49,560 nt of DNA from Bacillota bacterium (GCA_021797675.1 JAJZZH010000115.1:1-49560), one strand, 5' to 3'; positions 8,732-17,186 are shown, counted from the stretch's first letter. Notes: generated by a model not told the origin, from the sequence alone. Numbers and translations: made by a program.

Positions 8732-9385
8732 ATGGTGCAATTCCCCGGATTTAGTCCGGATGACTTTGAGATTTTCTTGATTCCTGATTTTCATGAGCGG
8801 ATGTTTCACATCCGGAGTCGCCTACGCCCGAAGTTGGCCCAACTTGGCGATGACGTCGCGCCAGCACTTCAGTTTAGTGATCATCCGCTCTATCCGCATA
8901 CGGCATCACACGCCCGTCGGCGGATTAATCCTCCTGATGACACGTGGGTCGCCTTTTCCCGTTCCCCCCGCGGCTACAAACGCTTCGCGCACTTCGAGAT
9001 CGGCATCGACCGGCACCAAGTCTTCGTGCGATTTGTGGTCAAACCCGAAGGCACCGACGACAAACCCCACCTTCTCGCCTATCTCCGCCAGGCTGGCGCC
9101 GGGGCCTTTCAGCTTAGGGATCCCGAGCCGATCTATTGGTACCGAGACGACCATGGGCAGTCTTTCGAAGCTATTGCCCACCTCGACGATCGGAGTGTGG
9201 CCGCCATCGCTGACACCGTCGCCAAGAAATCCCGAGGATTTGTCGTCGGCATGGTGCTCGCCCGCGACAATCCCGTCGTCGCCTCAGCCCAATTGGTGCC
9301 GAAGAGCATCAACATGATTACCCATTTGGCACCCCTATATGTCCATACGGTAGCCTCCGGACCCGTGGCCGCAACGCATGGATAA
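8732..9385 (+). CDS. DUF1054 / UPF0637 protein, YktB-like
   Basis: The 217-residue protein follows the YktB pattern of Bacillus: FPGFSPDDFEIFLIPDFHER near the start (family: GF..eDFe.F.i.gl..RM), then HARRRINPPDDTWVAFS, then a middle region on size and cell similarity (HFEIGIDRHQVFV). The function of the family is not established. AGGAGG precedes the ATG by 11 bases. It overlaps the following thioesterase gene by eight bases. Confidence 0.85.
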   Translation: MVQFPGFSPDDFEIFLIPDFHERMFHIRSRLRPKLAQLGDDVAPALQFSDHPLYPHTASHARRRINPPDDTWVAFSRSPRGYKRFAHFEIGIDRHQVFVRFVVKPEGTDDKPHLLAYLRQAGAGAFQLRDPEPIYWYRDDHGQSFEAIAHLDDRSVAAIADTVAKKSRGFVVGMVLARDNPVVASAQLVPKSINMITHLAPLYVHTVASGPVAATHG

Positions 9386-9833
9386 TCGGCTGCCCACGAT
9401 CCCGAGCGGCCTCGAGGCCACCATCGTACGCAACGCCACCGCTGAAACGCTCGCGGACCGGCTGGGCAACCCCACGCCAGCCAACGTCCTGGCGACGCCC
9501 GTCTTGGTCGCCTGGTTCGAGGCGGCGGTCTCCCAGGCGCTGCTCCCCTACCTGCCGCCGGATGTCTTAATCTTAGGCGTGCATATCGAAATCGATCACC
9601 TGCGGCCCACGCCCCCGGGACATGACGTGACGATTACGGCCACCTTGGAAAAGCAGGAAGGCAATCGCACGCAGTGGCGAGTCCTGGCGCAAGATGAATC
9701 TGAAATCATCGCCCAAGGCAAGGTCCGCTCCGCACTGGTCAATCAACAACATTTTCGTCAACGTCTCAGCGCCAAAGCAAAACCCTCGCCCACCGTCACC
9801 GGTCGTCGGCCTTCTGGGCCGCCGCTAAGCTAG
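9378..9833 (+). CDS. FlK-like hotdog thioesterase
   Basis: The protein (151 aa) has the single hotdog fold pattern of fluoroacetyl-CoA-thioesterase-like proteins. The three residues known for FlK catalysis have counterparts: Thr in VLATPVLVAWFEAA, Glu in the same segment (FEAA), and His in IDHLRPTPPGHDV. A substrate of fluoroacetyl-CoA is unlikely in general for this family; a housekeeping acyl-CoA clearing role is more probable. The start overlaps the YktB gene, suggesting coupling, and the 3' end overlaps mgsA tail-to-tail by 38 bases. A paralogue with the same triad is at 40072. Confidence 0.75.
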   Translation: MDNRLPTIPSGLEATIVRNATAETLADRLGNPTPANVLATPVLVAWFEAAVSQALLPYLPPDVLILGVHIEIDHLRPTPPGHDVTITATLEKQEGNRTQWRVLAQDESEIIAQGKVRSALVNQQHFRQRLSAKAKPSPTVTGRRPSGPPLS

Positions 9834-10182
9834 GGATCAGCGCTTCCGCCGTCGCCAAGTTGGTGGCCACCGGGATGCTGCGCACGTCGGAGATACGCAA
9901 CAGGGCGGTGACATCGGGTTCATGCGGGTGGGCAAAGAGCGGGTCGCGCAAAAAGAACAACCAATCCATCTCACCTTGGGCAATTTGGCTGCCCATTTGT
10001 TGATCGCCGCCTTCGGGTCCGGCCATGAAACAATGGACCGCGAGTCCGAGTCGGGCCTCCAACAGGCTGCCGGTATGGCCCGTAGCATACAGCAGATGGC
10101 GACGAAACACGGCCTGATGCCGCCCCACGAAGGCGACGAGCTCCTCTTTCTTTCGATCATGGGCGATCAATCCAATTCGCAT
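9796..10182 (-). CDS. mgsA: Methylglyoxal synthase
   Basis: MgsA converts dihydroxyacetone phosphate to methylglyoxal and phosphate, a bypass of lower glycolysis used when sugar phosphates accumulate. The 128-residue length and motifs agree: MRIGLIAHDRKKEELVAFV at the start, ATGHTGSLLEA for phosphate binding, GPEGGDQQMGSQIAQGE with the catalytic Asp, and FRDPLFAHPHEPDVTALLR with the active-site His. ATG at 10182 follows AAGGGGGA. This ATG shares two bases with the stop of the LysR gene upstream (TAATG), so translation is coupled to the regulator. Confidence 0.93.
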   Translation of the reverse strand: MRIGLIAHDRKKEELVAFVGRHQAVFRRHLLYATGHTGSLLEARLGLAVHCFMAGPEGGDQQMGSQIAQGEMDWLFFLRDPLFAHPHEPDVTALLRISDVRSIPVATNLATAEALIPSLAAAQKADDR

Positions 10183-11147
10183 TACAATTCCCCCTTCGGT
10201 TTGATATCCGCAGTGTCCAGGTTCCGCGTCCGATACCATTCGGGAAACGCGTCGGCGCTGACCCGGTAATGTTCAAAAAACGTTCGCATCAACGCAACCA
10301 GCGGGTGGGTCCGGTGGGGGGTCTTGGCGACCACCAGCGATGTCGTTCGCTCAATCGTAGGGAGTTCGCGGACGGCCAGCGCAACCAGTTCGCCCGCGGC
10401 GATATCGTCCCGCACGACAGAATCCGGCACCATCGCCACCCCTAAGCCGATTTTGACCATGCTCTTGACGACCTCATGACTGTTAAACTCCATCCGGACC
10501 TTAGGAATCACGCCGTGCTGCTCCAAAACTCCGTCGACAAAGGAGCGAAAACGCGATGGGTATTGATAAGAAATAAAGTCCAGATTGGCGAGGTCGGCTA
10601 AGCCCAACGGCAACGAAAGACTCTTCATCCGAGCGGGCGCAACGACTAGCCGTACCGGATCGGAAAACAGCGGAACGGAATCGATTTGCGGGTGCACCAC
10701 GGGCACCGTCACCACCGCCACGGCCAATTCTCCGCGAATCACACCTTCCAACGTCTGTTGGATTTCCCCGATCCGGACGTGCACCCGCACGCCAGGAAAC
10801 TGCGCGGTAAAGGTCGACAGGACCTGAGGGAGGGTGAACACCGCAACCGTCGACACCGCCCCCACATGAATTTCGCCTTGACCCGGCCGGCCCACTTCGG
10901 CCACCGCCTCGTGGGCCTGATCGATCAGTTGTTGAATCCGCTTGGCATAGTGATACAGGACCTCCCCGGCCGGTGTCGGGACGATGCGGCGTCCATTGCG
11001 CACGACCAATTCGGCCCCCATCGTCGCCTCCAACGCGCGCAATTGTTTGCTAACCGCGGGCTGCGTCAACGATACTTGCTCGGCAGCGCGGGTGATTCCT
11101 CCTGTATCAATAATCCGCACGAACGTTCTGAGTTGGGCTAAAATCAT
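10182..11147 (-). CDS. LysR-family transcriptional regulator
   Basis: The product (321 aa) has a LysR winged helix-turn-helix at about residues 3-60 (LRTFVRIIDTGGITRAAEQ, then LTQPAVSKQLRALE) and a periplasmic-binding-type effector domain from about residue 90. The second methionine at 11147 is chosen because GGGGAGA precedes it by six bases and the family normally begins 2-4 residues before the first helix. It is in an operon with mgsA (TAATG overlap). LysR genes are more often divergent from their targets, so it may regulate mgsA and itself together, perhaps in response to a glycolytic or carbon signal; that is inference. Confidence 0.88.
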   Translation of the reverse strand: MILAQLRTFVRIIDTGGITRAAEQVSLTQPAVSKQLRALEATMGAELVVRNGRRIVPTPAGEVLYHYAKRIQQLIDQAHEAVAEVGRPGQGEIHVGAVSTVAVFTLPQVLSTFTAQFPGVRVHVRIGEIQQTLEGVIRGELAVAVVTVPVVHPQIDSVPLFSDPVRLVVAPARMKSLSLPLGLADLANLDFISYQYPSRFRSFVDGVLEQHGVIPKVRMEFNSHEVVKSMVKIGLGVAMVPDSVVRDDIAAGELVALAVRELPTIERTTSLVVAKTPHRTHPLVALMRTFFEHYRVSADAFPEWYRTRNLDTADIKPKGEL

Positions 11148-11820
11148 CCGAATCTCCCCAGCGTCAATACGCACCGTCCTTTGGCCAACCCGCCTTATTT
11201 TACCACGGACGATTGACCGTCATCGGCCCCATGACCCTTCGATTCCAATCGACGACAACAACCTGAATCCGTCACCCGAGCGCACTAATCGCTACCACCG
11301 TGGCGCCCTTGTTTCACCTTGGTGGTCCGCACCCATTTGGGTGCGGACCCGGTGGTTGGCAGTACGTCCTGTGTGTCCTGAACGGTTGCGGAGCGATCCG
11401 GCGGATTAGGACCGAATCCACATTCAGCGGGCCGGAAAGGGTGGGGATCGCGTTCGGTGGTGCGGCGTTTGTCCAACCATCCGACGCTGGTGCTCTGGTC
11501 CGCGGGGCAGTGAGGTCAATGAGGTACCAGGGTATCATCGCCCCCGCCGAGCATCGGATACGGCGGGGGATAGCCAACGTCATGGAGGCGCATGATCCGC
11601 GACGCTCCTATTTGCTCAGTTCCCCGTGGATCCATCAGCCCCTTGGTTTGAGCTAAATGTGGCGTCGGTGAACGAGACCGGGTTCATGGGCCTTTCCCAC
11701 GTACGGAGCCTGCAGCGATTTTTGAGCGAAGAGGCATTATGCCCCTTCCTCAGTGGCTGGTCCACCCCATATGGAGTCTGGTCGACGGGTGGCCCCAAGT
11801 CTCGGGCCCCGGATGGCCGG
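11148..11820. other. Intergenic region, possible decayed mobile DNA
   Basis: No supported gene. Short frames on both strands have irregular composition. A strong hairpin lies at 11324-11349. The part near 11184-11215 should contain the promoter for the LysR-mgsA pair (an AT-rich stretch, TATTTTACCACG). I could not identify the rest. Confidence 0.4.
11324..11349. repeat. Perfect 11-bp stem hairpin
   Basis: GGTCCGCACCC (11324-11334) pairs perfectly with GGGTGCGGACC (11339-11349) around a four-base ATTT loop. No T-run follows on either strand. It may be a stable RNA hairpin or a relic of a mobile element end. Confidence 0.5.
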
Positions 11821-12840
11821 TTACGTATGGTTACCCAGCTCGTCTTTTTCTTGACGGCCCAGACGTGACGATTCGCGGATAACCAAAATTGGAGCGATAC
11901 GAATTGTCTCCGAAGGACGGTCAGGCTGATCTAACCGATTAGCTAAGACTTCCACCGCCCGCGATGCATAATATTCCACATCAACGTGGACGGTCGTGAT
12001 GGCGGGTGCTGTTGCTTGAGCCGGTTCCAGGTCATCAAATCCCACAATGGCTACATCGTTCGGTACCCTAAGCCCACGCTCTTGCGCGAGATGCAACAGG
12101 TCCAGCGCGAGCAGATCGTTGACACAAAACCACGCAGATGGATAATCGGACAGTCCGTCCCAAAATAGGGCTATCAGGTCGGGATTGGCTTCGGTCCACT
12201 GCCATGACGGATGAAGCCCACAGGACTCCAGCGCCAGGCGATAGCCCTCCCACCGCTCCGCATAACTCGGCGAGTGCTGGAGGTCGCCCATGAATCCAAT
12301 CGTCGTGTGGCCCGCGTCGATCAAATGCCTAACTCCAAGGAACGCTCCATGGCGGTTTTCCGTGACGACTTTGTCACATGCGACCGTAGCATCATAATGG
12401 TCCATCCAGACGACCGGCGCTCGCGCCTTCAGCGCACGGACAAATTCGGGGGAAAATCGCGACAGGACTAAAATCACCTCAATGTTTCCGGGGGGCCATG
12501 CGGGAAGTCGCATTGCACGTTCATCCGCATCGCTGACCCCAAACACGGTGAGGATACACTCGCGGCGCGCTAATTCTTTTTGCAAGTTTTGGATTACGGG
12601 GCCAAAGAAAATTGTGGCGGGGGGCTGAAGCAACGATTCGTTAAAAACCAGGGCCACGCCTCGCAGGCTTCGCTGCCGTCTTGGCTTCCGCCGATACCCG
12701 AGTTGGCGCGCCATTTGATGCACTGCGGCACGGGTTTGCTCGCTTACTCCCGGACTACCGGCGAGGGCGAGCGATACCGCATTCTTCGAAATGCCTAGGG
12801 CATGGGCAATGTCAGCCATGCTCGGTTTGCGCGCCGACAT
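11821..12840 (-). CDS. LacI-family transcriptional regulator
   Basis: The 339-residue protein has a LacI helix-turn-helix at the start (SMADIAHALGISKNAVSLAL, residues 7-26), the hinge region (QLGYRRKPRRQRSL), and a periplasmic-binding-like sensor domain with VWMDHYDA, DAGHTTIGFMGD and VAIVGFDDLEPAQATAPAIT. It is divergent from the ABC transporter and beta-mannosidase operon and probably represses it until an oligosaccharide is bound. A near-palindrome overlapping its own promoter (12985-13006) suggests autoregulation. Confidence 0.92.
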   Translation of the reverse strand: MSARKPSMADIAHALGISKNAVSLALAGSPGVSEQTRAAVHQMARQLGYRRKPRRQRSLRGVALVFNESLLQPPATIFFGPVIQNLQKELARRECILTVFGVSDADERAMRLPAWPPGNIEVILVLSRFSPEFVRALKARAPVVWMDHYDATVACDKVVTENRHGAFLGVRHLIDAGHTTIGFMGDLQHSPSYAERWEGYRLALESCGLHPSWQWTEANPDLIALFWDGLSDYPSAWFCVNDLLALDLLHLAQERGLRVPNDVAIVGFDDLEPAQATAPAITTVHVDVEYYASRAVEVLANRLDQPDRPSETIRIAPILVIRESSRLGRQEKDELGNHT

Positions 12841-12959
12841 TTACGCTCCCCTTTCATGAACGCGATAGGTTTTGCATACCCGACACCGTAGGCACCCGAG
12901 ACGGGAACGACGCCGTGCTGGCCGTGATGGCTTCGAGTCTCGCCAAGTTTGTCACCCAA

Positions 12960-12989
12960 ATTGTAGCAGCGGAACCGCAATTCTGTCAA
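12960..12989 (-). promoter_or_regulatory. Promoter of the LacI regulator gene
   Basis: Read on the minus strand, TTGACA (12989-12984) and TACAAT (12965-12960) are separated by 18 bases. Transcription would start near 12953, leaving a leader of about 110 bases before the regulator ATG at 12840. Confidence 0.65.
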
Positions 12990-13006
12990 GGTTACAGTAA
13001 CTTGAC
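12985..13006. promoter_or_regulatory. Candidate LacI-type operator
   Basis: Within GTCAAGGTTACAGTAACTTG (12985-13004) plus two more bases, the arms GTTAC and GTAAC flank a central A, and GTCAA/TTGAC form the outer arms with one unpaired base. It overlaps the -35 box of the regulator's own promoter, a position suited to repression. Confidence 0.45.
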
Positions 13007-13284
13007 TAATCTCTACCGTAAATGTGGCGGTTAGGTCGGTCATTTCCGATGTGGCAGGAGCAACACCGCTGTTACCAGGGCGCTGGCGATGGCATTTTTT
13101 TCGGATTCCACCCCAATCAGCCAGGGCCGCGGAAAGGTCGCGCGGCAGGCCATAGCCATGTCGTCGTAGGTCATGTCAGCCATCCCGCCGCGACTGACCG
13201 GATGGTCGGTCAACAACCGCCCGGTCGACGGTTTTGGGATTGCGTCAACGCAGAATTCAAGTTCCTAGAATGATGGTTGAAACC

Positions 13285-13325
13285 ATAACCGGTAATTGAC
13301 ATCGCGCATTCGTAAATATTACTAT
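13285..13325 (+). promoter_or_regulatory. Promoter and candidate operator of the mannoside operon
   Basis: TTGACA at 13296-13301 and TACTAT at 13320-13325 have an 18-base spacer, a strong match to a sigma-A promoter. A near-palindrome ATAACCGGTAAT (13285-13296, 10 of 12 positions symmetric, CCGG centre) abuts the -35 box. Its right flank GTAATTGAC resembles GTAACTTGAC in the site at 12985-13006, so both may bind the divergent LacI regulator. Confidence 0.55.
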
Positions 13326-13757
13326 GGGAATGTGCCGCGATTAAGGAAAATTCTATGGATAGCGGAGTGTTGAGATGATTAGAGCACTGCTGGCGTACCG
13401 TCGCTTACGAATTAGCGCTCACCGGGATTCAGCACAGGGTCGGTGGCTTAAATCCTGGATCATAGAGTCATTGGCTTCGCGTCACGTTGGGTGGTGCAGC
13501 GGCACATGCTCACTTGGACGCGAAGGGAACGCCGCCGCATGGGCCCGGATAACGGGGAACGGTCAGTCTCCACGCAGGCAGTAACTACGAAAAGGGGGAG
13601 GTAACCGAGCAAGGCCTCGACGGCGGTTAACGCCAGCTGGCAACCAAAACGTCGACGATGCATCTGGGAAGCGCGCTGGCCTTAAGAACCGTTCGAGCAC
13701 TTGAGCCATCGTCAACCTCGAAGGATAGTGACTGAGCATACCTGAGGAGGAAATTTT

Positions 13758-15071
13758 ATGCGATACGTTTTCCACGCCAGAGCCATCGCGCTGGCCACGG
13801 CTACGGTGCTTTCGGGGATGCTGGCGGGAGTGGGCACCGAAGCGGGTATGGCCCAGGCGGCCACCACGTCGGGAAAAGCCCGGATTACCTGGTGGATCCC
13901 GTCGCCCAGCCCGATTCCCGGCACGTTGCATGCGGCCGCTCGGCGCTTTACGCAAAAAACCGGGATCAAAGTCAACGTGCAAAGTATTCCCTGGTCTACG
14001 TACTTGACCAAGATTACCACGGCGATCACCAGCGGCGTGGGACCTGACCTGATGGAGATCGGCAACACCTGGGCGCCGACCTTCGCCGTCTCCGGCGGCT
14101 TCGTGCCCTGGACCCCCAAGATGTTTCATGCGATTGGGGGCAAGAACCGGTTTTTGGCCACCAGCATGAAGGTCACCACGGCACCCGGCAAGCCCATCAT
14201 TTCTGTGCCGTTCTTGGGCCAAACGTGGCTATTGGAGTACAACAAGATCATGTTTAGGAAGGCCGGCATTGCATCGCCGCCGACCACCTGGGCGGCGTTT
14301 GTAGCCGACGCGAAGAAGCTGAGCCACCCCTCTAAAGGGATTTATGGCGCGGCAGCACCGATTGGCGCCAATTCTGCCCTCCAAACCTGGGACTGGATTT
14401 TGTTCCGCCAAGAGGGCGGCCACTACTATCGCCACGGCAAGCCGAGCATTACGTCGGCCGCCGACGTGAACACCTTGACCAACTTCGTCAGGTGGGTCTA
14501 TCCAGACCGAATTGTTAATCCAGCGTTGGTGGCTGACAGTACCGGCACCCTCTGCACGACCGAATTCGAACGGGGGCGGGCGGCCATGCTGCTCACCCAA
14601 AACCCGCAACAGGCCGTCACCGATCCCTCGAAGTACGGCATTGGATACGTGCCCCTGCCGGTCAAGATTCCGGTAGGCGGCGCCAAAATCATGTCGCACA
14701 TTGCCGGCGAAAACTTGGCCATCTTCAAGAACAGCAAGCACTTGAGCGAAGACTTAGCCTTCATCAAGTTCTTGACCAGCCCGGCGCAGCAGGAACAGAT
14801 CAACAAGAACATGTACGAACTACCGGTCACCCATGCTGGATTAAATACGCCGTACTTCCGGAAACCGGCGGAGAGTCGGTTCGGGCACATTTTAGCGAAG
14901 TATGCGGCCCCGATGCCCACCGAGCCTTCCAGCGCTACATTATTCAACGATGTGGGGGCAGCGACCATTTCGCTTCTGCGCGACGACGTGAGCGCGCACC
15001 ATATCACGCCGGCCCAGGTACGGTCGGCGCTGAATTCCGCCGAACAGACCGTGCTGGCTTCAGGCGGTTAG
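13758..15071 (+). CDS. ABC transporter sugar-binding protein
   Basis: The 437-residue protein belongs to the extracellular solute-binding family 1 (maltose/sn-glycerol-3-phosphate type). After the signal peptide (about residues 1-35, ending MAQAA) come ARITWWIPSPSPIPGTLHAA, FTQKTGIKVNVQSIPW, and GPDLMEIGNTWAPTF, typical of the first lobe, and later FERGRAAMLLTQNPQQAV and an EDLAFIKFLTSP segment. GAGGAGG precedes the ATG. There is no lipobox cysteine near the cleavage site. It is the first gene of the operon with two permeases and a beta-mannosidase, so the ligand is probably a mannoside or manno-oligosaccharide; that is inference. Confidence 0.88.
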   Translation: MRYVFHARAIALATATVLSGMLAGVGTEAGMAQAATTSGKARITWWIPSPSPIPGTLHAAARRFTQKTGIKVNVQSIPWSTYLTKITTAITSGVGPDLMEIGNTWAPTFAVSGGFVPWTPKMFHAIGGKNRFLATSMKVTTAPGKPIISVPFLGQTWLLEYNKIMFRKAGIASPPTTWAAFVADAKKLSHPSKGIYGAAAPIGANSALQTWDWILFRQEGGHYYRHGKPSITSAADVNTLTNFVRWVYPDRIVNPALVADSTGTLCTTEFERGRAAMLLTQNPQQAVTDPSKYGIGYVPLPVKIPVGGAKIMSHIAGENLAIFKNSKHLSEDLAFIKFLTSPAQQEQINKNMYELPVTHAGLNTPYFRKPAESRFGHILAKYAAPMPTEPSSATLFNDVGAATISLLRDDVSAHHITPAQVRSALNSAEQTVLASGG

Positions 15072-15367
15072 CCCTGGGCGGCTCCCAGGATATGGAGACG
15101 GCGGTTGGGACTGACGGGCGGTTTTGAACCGGTCGCAGCACCCCTTCGGCGCATCGCGCGAACAGGCCCGTCCCGCAGGACACGGGGCGGGCCACATGAT
15201 CGACGTGCCTGCTGACCGTGATGTGGCGCATCCTGCCGGTGAACTTCTTCCGACGGGTCCGGCTTCGCCGAGATCGCCCGTTGCGAGAACGTTCACCGTG
15301 GTGAGCAAGTCCGATCCGCCCGACATCACAACGAACAAACACGGTACTGAAGAAGGAGATCGGTATC
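15072..15367. other. Gap inside the mannoside operon
   Basis: About 300 bases separate the binding-protein gene from the first permease, longer than usual within an operon. Open frames cross it but lack family features. No T-tailed hairpin or clear promoter was found. GAAGGAGAT at 15352-15360 is the ribosome binding site of the permease. Confidence 0.4.
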
Positions 15368-16348
15368 ATGGCGCAAGGAGAAGCAAAACTGGCGAACACG
15401 GGCTCCGGTCCCGATCCTGCCAAGACTCCGGCCGCGCGTCGGAGTCGGCGGCACGTTCAACCGTATTTGGCGATTTTGCCGGCGGCCATTGCCATTACCC
15501 TGGTCCAGGTTGGGCCCATGCTGGTCGGGGTCGTGATAGGGTTCTTTCGCCTGACCCAGTTCACGATTGGCGACTGGATTCACGCTCCTTTCGCAGGCTT
15601 ACAAAATTTTGCCTTGGCGGTGAATGCCGGCGAGCCGATTGGGCGGGGGCTATGGATTTCGCTCGGGCTCACCAGTGTATATACCGTGCTGGTGGTCGCG
15701 ATTTCCTGGGTCATGGGGATCGCCGGAGCGGTGTTCTTAAGCGATCAGTTCCGCGGGCGCGGGGTGCTGCGGGGGTTGTTTCTATTGCCATACGCCATTC
15801 CTGCGTACGTAGGGGTGATGATTTGGACGTTTATGTTTCAGCCGAGCGGCGCCGTCAATACGTTACTCGGCAGCGATCTCCATCTGGTGGCTGCCAACAC
15901 GTTTTGGCTGGCCGGATCCAAGGCATTTCTGGCCATCGTGGTGACCGCCGTCTGGCGCACGTGGCCGTTTTCCTTTCTGATGCTGCTCGCCGGGCTACAG
16001 GGTGTGGCACCCGAGCTGTATGAAGCTGCCCGCGTGGATGGAGCCACGCGGTGGAAGGAGTTTCGGCACATCACCTTGCCCGCCATCCGAAGCGTGAGTC
16101 AGCTGCTGGTTTTGATCACCGGACTTTGGACATTTAACGATTTCACCACCCCCTTCGTCATGTTCAATACAGCGCCGCCCGCGGCGGCCAATCTCATTTC
16201 TCTGCAAATTTATGTTAATTCTTTTGTGGATTTGAACTTTGGTCTGGGGTCGGCAATGTCCGTGGTGATGATTGCCGTGCTGGTCGTGGCTGCCTTTTTG
16301 TACATCCGTCTCTTGCACATGCACGTCGGGGAGGTGCCCAATGTCTGA
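15368..16348 (+). CDS. ABC sugar permease, MalF/UgpA type
   Basis: The protein (326 aa) has six main hydrophobic segments and the binding-protein-dependent permease signature YEAARVDGATRWKEFRHITL (EAA loop, contacting the ATPase). The N-terminal 30 residues are charged and cytoplasmic. GAAGGAGAT precedes the ATG. It pairs with the next gene as the two halves of the membrane channel; their reading frames overlap by eight bases. Confidence 0.9.
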   Translation: MAQGEAKLANTGSGPDPAKTPAARRSRRHVQPYLAILPAAIAITLVQVGPMLVGVVIGFFRLTQFTIGDWIHAPFAGLQNFALAVNAGEPIGRGLWISLGLTSVYTVLVVAISWVMGIAGAVFLSDQFRGRGVLRGLFLLPYAIPAYVGVMIWTFMFQPSGAVNTLLGSDLHLVAANTFWLAGSKAFLAIVVTAVWRTWPFSFLMLLAGLQGVAPELYEAARVDGATRWKEFRHITLPAIRSVSQLLVLITGLWTFNDFTTPFVMFNTAPPAAANLISLQIYVNSFVDLNFGLGSAMSVVMIAVLVVAAFLYIRLLHMHVGEVPNV

Positions 16349-17186
16349 ATCCGTATCGTATCGCGTCGTCCGGGCGGCCGTACTTTTGTTCTTGGCCTTG
16401 TTCACCCTCTATCCGCTGTGGACGCTGCTGACGATTTCCTTGTCGACCGCGTCGGAAGCCGGTGCAACCTTCCGCTGGATTCCCCAAGTGCTCAGTTGGC
16501 ATGCCTATGTGGCGATGTGGAAAACCGCACCACTGCTGCACTATCTCCGAAACAGCGCCGTGGTCTCCAGCATCTCGGCCGTAGTCTCTTTGCCCATCGC
16601 CATTTTAGCGGCCTATGCCCTAACCCGCCATCACGTGAAGGGCGGTGCCGTGTTTTTAAGGGTGGTGCTGGCGACCCAGGCTTTTCCGGGCGTGTTGTTT
16701 TTGCTGCCTTTGTTCGTGATTTATGTCACCTTGCAAAATGCCCTCGGCATTCCGATGGACGGCACCTACTTAGGTTTAATTATCACGTATTTGACCTTTG
16801 CCTTGCCGTTTTCCATTTGGATGCTGACCGGCTACTTGGCTAGCATTCCGCAGGACGTTGAAGAGGCGGCGATGGTAGACGGCGCCGGCAAACTGCGCGC
16901 GTTTATCGTCACCACGCTGCGGGTAGCCATGCCGAGCGTGATGGCGGTGGGCGTGTTTACGTTCATGACCGCCTGGGGCGAGGTGCTCTTCGCCTCGGTA
17001 TTGACGGACAGTGCCACGCGCACCCTGCCCATCGGGTTGGAACTGTATGAAAGCGCCAAGGGGCTGGTTATCTATTGGAATCAGCTGATGGCCGCGTCGC
17101 TCACCGTGAGTGTCCCGGTCGTGGTGGGATTCTTGCTGCTTCAACGCTATTTTGTGCGAGGTTTAAGCGCAGGGGCGATCAAGTAG
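16341..17186 (+). CDS. ABC sugar permease, MalG/UgpE type
   Basis: Second permease subunit (281 aa) with six hydrophobic segments, the early family motif FTLYPLWTLLTISLS, and the EAA loop EEAAMVDGAGKLRAFI. ATG at 16341 overlaps the end of the previous gene by eight bases and follows GGGGAGGTG, so translation is coupled; a longer upstream frame lacks membrane features. It ends in the common permease tail YFVRGLSAGAIK. Confidence 0.9.
   Translation: MSESVSYRVVRAAVLLFLALFTLYPLWTLLTISLSTASEAGATFRWIPQVLSWHAYVAMWKTAPLLHYLRNSAVVSSISAVVSLPIAILAAYALTRHHVKGGAVFLRVVLATQAFPGVLFLLPLFVIYVTLQNALGIPMDGTYLGLIITYLTFALPFSIWMLTGYLASIPQDVEEAAMVDGAGKLRAFIVTTLRVAMPSVMAVGVFTFMTAWGEVLFASVLTDSATRTLPIGLELYESAKGLVIYWNQLMAASLTVSVPVVVGFLLLQRYFVRGLSAGAIK

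Larger units (their letters stand above)
12841..13757. other. Divergent regulatory region between the LacI gene and the mannoside operon
   Basis: This stretch of about 0.9 kb has no supported gene. It holds a minus-strand promoter (12960-12989) with an overlapping near-palindrome, a plus-strand promoter (13296-13325) with a second near-palindrome, and then a leader of about 425 bases before the binding-protein gene. A 69-codon frame at 13375 in the leader has a weak ribosome site and no family; it could be a leader peptide but I do not call it. Confidence 0.5.

Noticed and set aside
13375-13584. 69-codon frame in the leader of the mannoside operon
   Set aside because: Weak ribosome site, no recognisable family and irregular codon use; a leader peptide cannot be excluded.
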